Below are positions 13,204 to 21,430 of a DNA stretch of 64,000 bases, one piece after another (within the stretch, counting starts at the first letter, position 1; each line of letters starts with the position of its first letter). The stretch covers positions 1-64,000 of the forward strand of contig NZ_JAFFPU010000031.1 in the NCBI RefSeq assembly GCF_016919175.1, given 5' to 3'. A model generated the notes under the pieces. That model saw nothing but the letters and a program-made list of their open reading frames with translations. It had not been told where the DNA came from and did no database searches. Source of the DNA: Leptospira ainlahdjerensis (GTDB taxonomy: Bacteria > Spirochaetota > Leptospiria > Leptospirales > Leptospiraceae). Made by a program: the position numbers and the translations under genes.

Positions 13204-14355
13204 TTATTTCGACGGAAGCGGAGTTTTACAAAGTGGAATATTCAAATAAAAGCATGTATTTTCACCGGGAACACTTTTGAACGACAAAGATCCCCCGTGT
13301 TCCTCTGCGATCCCAAGGCTAACTGACAAACCGAGCCCGGTTCCTTTGTCGGCTGCCTTCGTGGTAAAAAAGGTTTTAAATATCGAATTCTGAATTTCCT
13401 CGGGAATCCCCATTCCTAAGTCGTCCACTTCAAACTGAGCGAACATATTTCCTTGGATCTCTTGTAAGAATACGGAAATTCGAATTCTTTTTCTTTCGTC
13501 ATAATCCGGAAATCTTTGATTGAGACTATCCACCGAGTTGTTGATAAGATTGAGAAGAATCTGCAACACCTGACCCAATCTGCATAGAATAACATTTCCG
13601 CGGTCGATGTTCTCCCAACGAACGTCGATCTTGTTCATCTTGAATATCTGCTGGGATATGGACTGAATCTTTATTAGAACTTCGGAAACATCCACAGGAT
13701 AAAAGTTCCCCTTTTCCTCTCGTGAAAACCGAAGGAGATCCTTCATAATCGTTGAAATTCTTGCGCTTTCGTCTCTAATTTTGGTAGCCAGTGATTTAAT
13801 TTTTTCCCGGTCGAGATCTTCTTTTGCAATGAGTGCGGCGTATTCGGTGATTGCAAACAATGGATTGTTGATTTCGTGTGCGAGAGTTCCCGCCATCAGT
13901 CCCATCGCTTCCAACTTCTGACTTTGTCTTAGCTGTTCTTCCAATTCGTATTTTTCTTTCTCGGCCTTTCTTCGAAGCTCATGGTCTTCGAGTTCGTGAA
14001 GCGCCCTTTGGACCGCCGGTAACAACTTTTCAATCTTATCTTTGAGCACGTAGTCGGTTGCTCCCATCGTCAGGGTTTGAATCGCCGCCTCTTCTCCATA
14101 GGTTCCGGATACAAAAATAAACGGGGTTTCGGGACACATTTTTTTGGCCGCCATGAGCGCCGAAAAACCGTCGTATTTCGGGAGACTAAAATCGGAAAGA
14201 ATCAGGTGCGGTTTATCTTTTTGAATCGCGTGGGCAAATCCTTCCGAATCGCTGACATGAATCGATTCGTAATCGATTTTTGCCTTCCTCAATTGTCTCT
14301 GAATCAACTCCAAATCCAAGAGAGAATCCTCTAAAAAAAGAAATCTCCATCTCAT
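13204..14355 (-). CDS. Hybrid sensor kinase: receiver + HisKA + HATPase
   Basis: A 383-residue soluble two-component protein. An N-terminal receiver domain (about 1-120) has the phospho-acceptor in LILSDFSLPKYDG (near Asp55), the conserved Thr/Ser region FIFVSGTYGEE and the Lys in DYVLKDK. A coiled linker leads to a HisKA box GTLAHEINNPLFAITEY (near His160). The ATPase domain has the N box LINNSVDS, the G1 box DDLGMGIP and the G2 box GTGLGLSVSLGIAEEHGG. It has no membrane segment and no DNA-binding or enzymatic output. The receiver-first order suggests its kinase is controlled by phosphotransfer from another kinase, possibly the product of the gene 76 bases upstream. Confidence 0.9.
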   Translation of the reverse strand: MRWRFLFLEDSLLDLELIQRQLRKAKIDYESIHVSDSEGFAHAIQKDKPHLILSDFSLPKYDGFSALMAAKKMCPETPFIFVSGTYGEEAAIQTLTMGATDYVLKDKIEKLLPAVQRALHELEDHELRRKAEKEKYELEEQLRQSQKLEAMGLMAGTLAHEINNPLFAITEYAALIAKEDLDREKIKSLATKIRDESARISTIMKDLLRFSREEKGNFYPVDVSEVLIKIQSISQQIFKMNKIDVRWENIDRGNVILCRLGQVLQILLNLINNSVDSLNQRFPDYDERKRIRISVFLQEIQGNMFAQFEVDDLGMGIPEEIQNSIFKTFFTTKAADKGTGLGLSVSLGIAEEHGGSLSFKSVPGENTCFYLNIPLCKTPLPSK

Positions 14356-14404
14356 TTTGAAAATACCCCAATATCTGAAATTTTAAATCTGCGCCAGAAT
14401 CTAG

Positions 14405-14434
14405 TAGATTAGAATATCTAATTATTCTAATCTA
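14405..14434. promoter_or_regulatory. Perfect 11-bp inverted repeat between the two kinase genes
   Basis: TAGATTAGAAT and ATTCTAATCTA are exact inverted repeats around an 8-base AT spacer. The upstream kinase's stop codon (14432-14434) lies inside one arm. No U-tract follows on either strand, so it may be an operator for the downstream kinase or an RNA processing/attenuation hairpin. Confidence 0.4.
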
Positions 14435-16927
14435 TCCTTGCATAATTTTCGGAAGGGAAAATGAGAATATGGATCCCTTACCTACCTCTCCATCGGCATG
14501 AACCGTTCCTCCGTGACGTTGAACGATTCGCGCCACGATGGCAAGTCCAACTCCCGTACCTTCGAATTCATCCTGCAAATGTAAACGTTGAAACACTTTA
14601 AAGAGCCGATTTGCGTATCGTTTGTCAAAACCGACTCCGTTGTCTTTGACAAAATAAGTATTCCATTCTTCTCCTTCCTTACATCCGATTTGAACCTCGG
14701 GACTTGCTCCTTTGGACGAATACTTGATTGCGTTGGAAATCAAGTTCACCCAGACCTGTTTTAAGGCGGCGCCGTCCCCGATTGCGCCGGGAAGACGTTC
14801 GATCTGGATAGAACAATGATTTTGAGTCGGACTTTCCTGCTTTAATATCGAGACGATATCCCTAACGAGCGCTTCCATGTCTACGGTTCTGGATGCGAAC
14901 TCAACCTTACTCACCTTGTGAAAATCGAGAAGATTTTGGATTAGGCTGTTCATAAGCGTTACACTTTTTTCGATTATGTTTACGATACGAAGCGCTTCCG
15001 GATCCAACGTGTCGCCAAAGTCTTCCATAAGAATTCTTACAAATCCTTCTATACTTCGAACGGGAGCGCGTAGATCGTGAGAGACCGAATAACTAAAAGC
15101 TTCCATGTCCGCGTTTGTGGTTTCGAGTGTTTCAATTGTTTTTTTCAATCGGATAAAGTTCCGAACTCGCACCAGAAGTTCTTCCGGCGCGAAAGGTTTG
15201 ATCAGATAATCCTGAGCGCCTTCCCCCAAAAGTTGAATACGAGCGTCCATATCCGCTTTGGCGCTTAAAAAAATGATGGAGGTAGAATCCAATTCGGAAT
15301 GTTCACGAATTTCGCGCACCATACGATCCCCGCTCAAAACGGGCATCATAATGTCTGTCACGATCACGTCCGGTTTTTCCAGTTTGGCCTTTTCCAATCC
15401 TTCCTTTCCGTTCGTCGCGATTAAAATTTGAAACTCGGACGAAAGGGTTTCGGAGATATAACGTCTCATTTCGGAGTTGTCTTCCACGATCAGAACCCTC
15501 GGTTTTGAGACTGAAAAAATGGGTTCCGGCGAGAAATCGTCTTCGATTTTTTTTAGATCGGAGACCGCGCTCATGACGGCCAGTATCAAATCATCCCCCT
15601 CTCCTGATGAATGTTTGTTGTTTTCGATTCCTTCTTTCGCAAGAATCGGAAGTCGGACTTCGAACATAGCTCCTCCGAGAGAAGACTTCGTGACCGCAAC
15701 TTTTCCCAAATGCAGATTTACGAATTCTTTTACGATCGCAAGCCCGAGGCCGGTTCCACCGAAAGAACGGGAATCACCCTCTTCTCCTTGCCTGAATTTA
15801 TCGAAGATCACTTCTCGTAAATTCTCGGAAACTCCCGGTCCATCGTCCTCGACTCGGATGATAACCTCTGAATCTTCTCTTTGCAGCTGACAGCTAATTC
15901 TACCGGAAGGTGGAGCGAATTTAAAAGCATTGGCGATTAGATTCAAAAGAATTCTTTCCACTTTGGCCTCGTCAACAGGAACGACGCAGGTTTCCGGAAG
16001 AGCCGTCGAGAAGACGATGTTTCTCTCCTTGGCGATGGAATCGAAATGGGCCGTAATGTTTGAAATCGTTCGGGAAAGATCCACATTCGAATATTTGAAT
16101 GTCATTTTTCCCGCTTCCAGTTTGGATATGTCCAAAAGATCGTTGACGTGTTTTAACAAAGTATAAGAATTTCGTTCAATCGTTTCCAGAAGACTTTTTT
16201 GAAAGGCAGAAATGGATTCTTGTTTTAGCAAGGAACGAGTCGGACCGAGAATCAAAGTGAGAGGAGTTCGGAGTTCGTGACTTACGTTCGCGAAAAACTG
16301 GGTTTTGAGTTGATCGAGCTCGATTAACTTTTCGTAAACCTGTTTTAACTCTTCTTCTCTTTTGGTAAGATCGTTGTTTAGGGAAGTGAGTTTTTTGTTC
16401 GACTTCTGAATCTCCTGCGCTCTCTGATAAATTTCATTTTCCATCGAGGCGGTCAGGCTTCTCAATTCTTCGGTGATTTTACTTTGTTCTTTTCCTAAAT
16501 TCTTCAATCGAACGAATTCAGTAACGTCCTCTACCCGGTGAATGATATAGACAACCTCACCTTTAGAGTTTAAAACCGGAGAATTGACTGGACTCCAAAA
16601 TTTTTCTTCAAAACCTCCTCCCTCCGAATCGGGACGTTTTACGTCGTATTTCTGGACAGCCATTGCGTTAGTCGCTTTGTCTTGGATCACGGAAAGAATC
16701 GAATCTCTGAGATTGCTGACTCCTGTAGCATTCGGGTCGGAGGGATTGTCCGGGAAAACTTCGAAAAGACCTCGTCCAAGGATTTCCTCCCGTTTTGTAT
16801 TGGTAGCTTTTAAATAAGATTCGCTGACCGCCGTGATTTTTAAATCAGGAAGTAGAATGAGATAAAGGCCGGGTAAGGACTCAAAAATCAGCCGGAAATC
16901 ATTGGTTTCTAAATCATTTGCAGTCAT
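14432..16927 (-). CDS. Hybrid kinase with two kinase modules: PAS-HK-REC-HK
   Basis: An 831-residue soluble protein. A PAS sensor (about 10-140, opening LIFESLPGLYLILLPDLKI) and a coiled coil lead to a first kinase. This has HisKA FFANVSHELRTPLTLILGP near His217, then LIANAFKFAP, DDGPGVSE and GGTGLGLAIVKEF. A receiver follows at about 478-595 (VLIVEDNSEMRR; IVTDIMMPVLSGD; Lys in YLIKPFAPEELL). A second complete kinase ends the protein: SYSVSHDLRAPVRSIEGF near His617, NLISNAIKYS, DNGVGFD and GTGVGLAIVARIV. Two catalytic kinases around one receiver in one chain is uncommon. There are no membrane segments, so it senses a cytoplasmic signal or partner. Probably pairs with the receiver-kinase downstream. 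Confidence 0.9.
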   Translation of the reverse strand: MTANDLETNDFRLIFESLPGLYLILLPDLKITAVSESYLKATNTKREEILGRGLFEVFPDNPSDPNATGVSNLRDSILSVIQDKATNAMAVQKYDVKRPDSEGGGFEEKFWSPVNSPVLNSKGEVVYIIHRVEDVTEFVRLKNLGKEQSKITEELRSLTASMENEIYQRAQEIQKSNKKLTSLNNDLTKREEELKQVYEKLIELDQLKTQFFANVSHELRTPLTLILGPTRSLLKQESISAFQKSLLETIERNSYTLLKHVNDLLDISKLEAGKMTFKYSNVDLSRTISNITAHFDSIAKERNIVFSTALPETCVVPVDEAKVERILLNLIANAFKFAPPSGRISCQLQREDSEVIIRVEDDGPGVSENLREVIFDKFRQGEEGDSRSFGGTGLGLAIVKEFVNLHLGKVAVTKSSLGGAMFEVRLPILAKEGIENNKHSSGEGDDLILAVMSAVSDLKKIEDDFSPEPIFSVSKPRVLIVEDNSEMRRYISETLSSEFQILIATNGKEGLEKAKLEKPDVIVTDIMMPVLSGDRMVREIREHSELDSTSIIFLSAKADMDARIQLLGEGAQDYLIKPFAPEELLVRVRNFIRLKKTIETLETTNADMEAFSYSVSHDLRAPVRSIEGFVRILMEDFGDTLDPEALRIVNIIEKSVTLMNSLIQNLLDFHKVSKVEFASRTVDMEALVRDIVSILKQESPTQNHCSIQIERLPGAIGDGAALKQVWVNLISNAIKYSSKGASPEVQIGCKEGEEWNTYFVKDNGVGFDKRYANRLFKVFQRLHLQDEFEGTGVGLAIVARIVQRHGGTVHADGEVGKGSIFSFSLPKIMQG

Positions 16928-17291
16928 TGTAACATTCCATCAATCAGGCGGAAAGAGGATGGAGAAATGGATTGTTTTCGCTGTTTCCTCGATTGGAGAG
17001 GCAGAAAGAGAACCTATCAAATTATAAGTCGGTTTTCAATTCATTTTCTAACAATCTTTTCAATTGGATGGATTTTTTTGGTTTTTACCACACTTTTGCA
17101 AAAAGATGCGACGGGAAAGCAGAAGCTTCGAAGTTCGATCCATCCGACAAATCTCCCGTTGTGAAGAAGGATTCTTATCCAAGGTGTCCTTGACAAATAT
17201 CATAAAGCTTTTGGCATTTTGAGGTTAAATTACGATTCCATTCTCAGAAATCAGGTTTAGGATGAGTGGATCAATTTTTAACGGAGATAGA
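16928..17291. other. Intergenic region, possible small membrane ORF
   Basis: No family gene is recognisable. One reading at 16967-17164 (+, 65 codons) has AAAGAGGATGGAGAA before its ATG and a single hydrophobic segment (about residues 27-42, FLTIFSIGWIFLVF); its reality is doubtful. A TTGACA at 17190-17195 might belong to the promoter of the following two-gene unit, but I see no clear -10 at 17 bases. Confidence 0.3.
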
Positions 17292-17495
17292 ATGATGAAA
17301 ACAAATGAAGGAAATATCGACAGAATTGCAAGAATCGTAGTCGGTCTCGGTTTGGTGGTTCTCGGATTTATGACGCAAGGTTTGCTTGGAACCGGAATTT
17401 CCGTATTTGGACTGATTCCGATCGCAACGGGAGTTGTTGGTTGGTGCCCGCTTTATTCCCTTTTGGGAATCAGCACCTGCCCTGTAAAAAAATAA
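17292..17495 (+). CDS. DUF2892 small inner-membrane protein (YgaP-like)
   Basis: A 67-residue protein beginning MMKTNEGNIDRIARIVVGLG. The N-terminal pattern N-x-x-x-x-R-x-x-R followed by two hydrophobic hairpin segments (about 13-32 and 34-52) and the ending GWCPLYSLLGISTCPVKK is the DUF2892 signature. In other bacteria the domain occurs alone or fused to rhodanese domains; its role is unknown. The start is set by GGAGATAG, rather than the upstream ATG at 17262. Seven bases before the HdeD-like gene, so likely co-transcribed. Confidence 0.85.
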   Translation: MMKTNEGNIDRIARIVVGLGLVVLGFMTQGLLGTGISVFGLIPIATGVVGWCPLYSLLGISTCPVKK

Positions 17496-17502
17496 CGTTA
17501 CG

Positions 17503-18054
17503 ATGAGCATTTTCAAAGACACGAAACACTGGTGGCTTCATATCCTGGTCGGACTGATTTGGATTGGGGCCGGCGCTTTTACTATTTTTTTTCCAAGACA
17601 AAGTTATCTGGGGCTTGCACTTCTATTCTCCGTAATTCTCGCGGTGACGGGAGTGGCCCAGATTCTTTTTGCTTTTTACAACCGTAAAAGTCCGGGAATC
17701 TTAGGTTGGAATCTTGTATTAGGAATCTTTGATTTAATTGTGGGAGCGATTCTCGTCCTGCATCCCGAGATCACCGTGGTCACCCTTCCGTTTATCTTTG
17801 GATTTTTATTGATCTTTCGAGCGTCTTCCCTGATATCCTTTTCCATGGACATTCGTGTATTCAAGTCTTATCCTTGGGGATGGACGATGGCCTTAGGAAT
17901 TGCGACCTTCCTTTTCGCGATCGCCATTTTATTCTTTCCGATTTTAGGAATTTTTACAATTCTGATCTGGACCGGGACCGGCTTTTTAATATCGGGAATC
18001 GGAAATGTATATTTGGGTTGGAAAGAATGGGAAGAAGAAAGATCTTCTTCTTAA
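17503..18054 (+). CDS. HdeD-family membrane protein (DUF308)
   Basis: A 183-residue protein with six hydrophobic segments arranged as DUF308 hairpins, separated by short basic/glycine turns such as FYNRKSPGILGWNLVLGI and FKSYPWGWTMALGIATF. E. coli HdeD is an inner-membrane protein linked to acid resistance; here the function is only inferred from the family. It follows the DUF2892 gene by 7 bases. Together they form a small membrane-protein unit between the kinases and the P-type ATPase. Confidence 0.85.
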   Translation: MSIFKDTKHWWLHILVGLIWIGAGAFTIFFPRQSYLGLALLFSVILAVTGVAQILFAFYNRKSPGILGWNLVLGIFDLIVGAILVLHPEITVVTLPFIFGFLLIFRASSLISFSMDIRVFKSYPWGWTMALGIATFLFAIAILFFPILGIFTILIWTGTGFLISGIGNVYLGWKEWEEERSSS

Positions 18055-18163
18055 AAAATAGCTCCTTCGTGTTTGCCCGGAACCCGTTTCGAGATGAGGC
18101 GCTCCTTGCCTATGAGTTTAGAGGAATTGTAACGAGGATCGGATAATCATTTTGAAATCGAAG

Positions 18164-18562
18164 CTCCGTAGGAGGTCTTACGGAGGGAGGACTTTTGACA
18201 TGCAAAATTAGAATTTTCTGATATAGAAAAGTCCGCCGTTGTTTTTTTGCCCCCACCCAAGTATCGCATAACCTTAGCCACGAGTTGAGAGGAAATACAG
18301 CGAGAATCGTCTCGAGACAAGGTTTTTTGTAGGAGCTCCTACGCTGGAATTTGTGCTCGCAAAATTAGAATTTTATGATACAGGAAAGTCCACCGTGGTT
18401 TTTTCCGCCACCCACCCCTCCACCCGAAAATCGGGCGGGGCGCGCGACTTTTACGGAAGAGTTGTCGGAGTTCCGACGGATTTTCTTAAGACCTCCACCT
18501 TGAAAGCGGCGCGCCTCACCCAAATCTTGCATAACCTTCCTAGGAACTGTCTGGATCTACGC
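18164..18562 (-). repeat. Two-unit intergenic repeat, copy D (reverse orientation)
   Basis: Read on the minus strand this block matches copies A-C. Unit 1 (about 18500 down to 18328) carries the CCCCGCCC/GGGTGGAGGGG hairpin, a G-rich run (18425-18405, last tract GG), CTTTCCTGTATCATAAAATT and ends at TGTAGGAGCTCCTACG (18328-18343). Unit 2 ends in CTCCGTA / TACGGAG arms at 18164-18185. At about 18507-18562 a fragment resembling the start of copies A/B runs in the opposite orientation, so the block may be a junction of two copies. The flanking genes (HdeD-like and the P-type ATPase) are convergent. The remaining parts of 18055-18780 show no gene. Confidence 0.7.
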
Positions 18563-18780
18563 TACGGAATTACGACTGACTTCTCTTGAGAATCAAAATA
18601 CTTTCGAATAAGGTCCTTGCATTTGGAGAACGGCGCGAGTATCTTTTTCGGAAAAATATTCGGGCTCGGATAAAAAATGAATCTTTAAATCCGAGTGATC
18701 GTTAGTTCGTTTTCTCCTCGTTTCAAAAACGATTTTTCTCTCTGGAATTTTTTCCATTTCGATCCGATTTATCTTTGAAT

Positions 18781-21324
18781 TTAAATTTGCACCCTTTTAT
18801 AAAATCTACGTTTTGCGATTTCAGCGACACTGATGTAAAGCAAAATGATACCAAACAAAAGGCTTAAAAACTCTAAGGGCAACGGAACGAGTCCGAAAAT
18901 CGATGCCATTGGAGCATAAGGAATCGCTAAAGTAATTCCGATTACTGCAAAGGTCGCCGCCAAAAGGGTTTTACTCGGACGACTTTTATAAAACGGATTT
19001 CGTGTTCGAATCACAAGGACGATCAGGGAAGCGGAAACGACGGATTCTATAAACCAACCGGTTCTAAACTGCTCATGGCTTACTTTCAAAACCCAGTATA
19101 AGATTCCAAAGGTAAGGTAATCAAAAAAGGAACTCACAAGACCAAAGACAATCATGAATTTTCGAATCGCGGCTATGTCCCACCTTTTCGGAGCGGCGAC
19201 CATCTCCGAATCCACACGATCGGTCGCGATAGTCATCTCTGGAAAATCGGTCAAAAAATTAGTGAGTAAGATCTGCTTTGGCAATAGTGGTAGAAACGGC
19301 AGAAAAAGTGAAACTCCCGCCATACTAAACATATTTCCGAAGTTTGCGCTCGTTGCCATAAAAACGTATTTTAGAGTATTGGCGAAGGTAACCCTTCCTT
19401 CCTCGACCCCATCCACCAAAACTTCCAAATCTTTCTCAAGAAGAACGATATCGGCTGCGTTTTTTGCCACGTCCACCGCTGTCTCAACTGAAATCCCGAC
19501 GTCGGCGGAATGAAGAGCGGATACGTCGTTGATTCCGTCTCCTATATAACCGACTACGTTACCCGCCTTTTTAAGCGCGATGATGATTCTTTCCTTACTA
19601 TTGGGTTCTATCTCCGCAAAAACATCTATGTTTCCTACCAAATGAATCAAAGCCTCATCGCTGATCGAATTCAATTCGGGACCGCAGAGAGTTCTGTGTC
19701 TGTCCATTCCGATTCGAGAACAAAGACTTTCAGCGACAAATCGATTGTCACCGGTGATCACTTTAAGGGATACACCGAGACGGTTTAACTCTGCTATGGT
19801 TTTCGCGACGTCCTTCTTCGGAGGATCGTAAAATGATAAAAGTCCTAGAAAAGTCATATTCTGTTCTTCTAATTTATTAATTTTGGAAACGGCGCCGAGT
19901 TCTTTTATCGCGATTCCCAAAGTTCTATAACCTTGGGCGCTGAGTTCCTCATAGAGTTTTAGAATTGAATCTTTTACGGAATCGATTTCGACAGGTTTCT
20001 CCGCGCTCGTTTTCACAAAACTACAAATGGAAAGGACATTTGTCAGGGCTCCTTTGGTGATCATCGTATGTCCCTCTCCGTTTGAGACGACGATGCTCAG
20101 GCACTTTCTAAGAAAGTCATAGGGGATTTCGTCCTCTTTTTTGTATTCGGATATATCAAACCGAAGATCCTTCCGAATCGATTCGTCCACAGCGTTGATA
20201 AAACCGGTTTCAAAAGAAGCGTTTAGAAAGGCGTAAAGAGCGACTTCTTCGTTTTGTTTTCCTAAAATATCCATCGCGGATTGTAACTTTACGGTTCCTT
20301 CCGTCAGAGTTCCGGTCTTATCCGAACAGATGATGTTCATGTTCCCGAAGTTTTCGATTGCAGTCAGTCGTTTGACGATTACTTTTTTCTCAGCCATTCT
20401 TTTGGCCCCGTGAGAAAGATTGATACTGATGATAGCCGGGAGAAGCTGTGGAGTCAGTCCAACCGCCAATGCCAATGAAAATAAAAAAGAATCCAAGACG
20501 GAACGCGCGAGCAACACGTTGATCACAAAAATCGTAATCACTAAAAGTAAAGTGATATGAAGAAGAAAAAAACCGAATTTACGGACTCCGGCTTCGAACT
20601 CGTTTTCCAAGGGCCTTAGTTTTAGCCTCTCTGAAATTTTTCCAAACTCCGTATCTTTTCCGGTTTTGACCACGATCGCTTTCGCTTCTCCGCTGATCAC
20701 GTGGGTTCCCATCCAAAGGGAATTCGTCCTTTTGGAAAATGCCAAATCTGTCGCGGCTATTTTTGCGTTCTTTTCGGCAGGAAAGGTTTCTCCAGTGAGC
20801 GTCGCTTCGTCCACGAACAAGTCTTTGGATTCCAAAATAAGGCAGTCTGCGGGAATCACGTTGCCCGCGTTTAGATTAAGAATATCCCCTGGAACAACGT
20901 TCTCGGTGGATATTTCCTTTAGGACGTTATCCCGGAAAACACAGACGTTTACTTGTACCATCGCGAGAAGTTTTGAAATCGCATTCTTAGCACCAAGTTC
21001 CTGCCAAAAACCGAGCACCCCGCTGATCAAAACGATTCCGAGGATGATGATTGCTTCCGTGGAATCGCGGACAATGATCGAAAGACCGGCCGCAAAAAAT
21101 AAAAGAAGAATGATCGGGCTTTTGAATTGGGAGAAGAACAAGGAGACGTTTCCCGTATCCTTGTTCTTATTCAAACGATTGGAACCGAATTGTAAAATTC
21201 TACGCTTCGCCTCCGATTCGGATAAGCCGGAAGGAGTTGTCCTCAGACGGCCCAAACAGTCCTCAGGGGATAAATTCCAAAAATTGAATAAAGGATTTTG
21301 AGTCTCTTCTTTGTTTTTAGCCAT
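18781..21324 (-). CDS. mgtA: P-type Mg2+-transporting ATPase (type IIIB)
   Basis: An 847-residue inner-membrane ATPase predicted to import Mg2+. It has the P-type landmarks LTGETFPAEKN (actuator domain), ICSDKTGTLTEGTVK (phosphorylated Asp), ITGDNRFVAESLC and GDGINDVSALHSADVGISVE (hinge). The motif DFPEMTIATDRVD in the C-terminal membrane part and the C-terminal membrane helices are typical of MgtA/MgtB. The family's N-terminal cation-ATPase domain (GLSESEAKRRILQFGSNRL) is present. I see no M-box or leader peptide in the 106 bases upstream. Downstream of tgt on the same strand. An unrelated Mg2+ channel, mgtE, lies about 3.3 kb away. Confidence 0.9.
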   Translation of the reverse strand: MAKNKEETQNPLFNFWNLSPEDCLGRLRTTPSGLSESEAKRRILQFGSNRLNKNKDTGNVSLFFSQFKSPIILLLFFAAGLSIIVRDSTEAIIILGIVLISGVLGFWQELGAKNAISKLLAMVQVNVCVFRDNVLKEISTENVVPGDILNLNAGNVIPADCLILESKDLFVDEATLTGETFPAEKNAKIAATDLAFSKRTNSLWMGTHVISGEAKAIVVKTGKDTEFGKISERLKLRPLENEFEAGVRKFGFFLLHITLLLVITIFVINVLLARSVLDSFLFSLALAVGLTPQLLPAIISINLSHGAKRMAEKKVIVKRLTAIENFGNMNIICSDKTGTLTEGTVKLQSAMDILGKQNEEVALYAFLNASFETGFINAVDESIRKDLRFDISEYKKEDEIPYDFLRKCLSIVVSNGEGHTMITKGALTNVLSICSFVKTSAEKPVEIDSVKDSILKLYEELSAQGYRTLGIAIKELGAVSKINKLEEQNMTFLGLLSFYDPPKKDVAKTIAELNRLGVSLKVITGDNRFVAESLCSRIGMDRHRTLCGPELNSISDEALIHLVGNIDVFAEIEPNSKERIIIALKKAGNVVGYIGDGINDVSALHSADVGISVETAVDVAKNAADIVLLEKDLEVLVDGVEEGRVTFANTLKYVFMATSANFGNMFSMAGVSLFLPFLPLLPKQILLTNFLTDFPEMTIATDRVDSEMVAAPKRWDIAAIRKFMIVFGLVSSFFDYLTFGILYWVLKVSHEQFRTGWFIESVVSASLIVLVIRTRNPFYKSRPSKTLLAATFAVIGITLAIPYAPMASIFGLVPLPLEFLSLLFGIILLYISVAEIAKRRFYKRVQI

Positions 21325-21430
21325 TTTTGTCTTTCTCGATTTCGATTCTCAACATTTGATCCAAAGGATCTATATTAGAATTTTAGAAACGATCGAACTT
21401 GGAAAGCTAAAAATGGAAACCAAAGTTGTG

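Noticed and set aside
17190..17218. sigma-70 promoter at TTGACA 17190
   Set aside because: Only the -35 is convincing; no -10 box at 16-18 bases.
19154..21301. Plus-strand ORFs opposite the P-type ATPase (119, 92 and 211 codons)
   Set aside because: The ATPase motifs on the minus strand explain this region; these are shadows.
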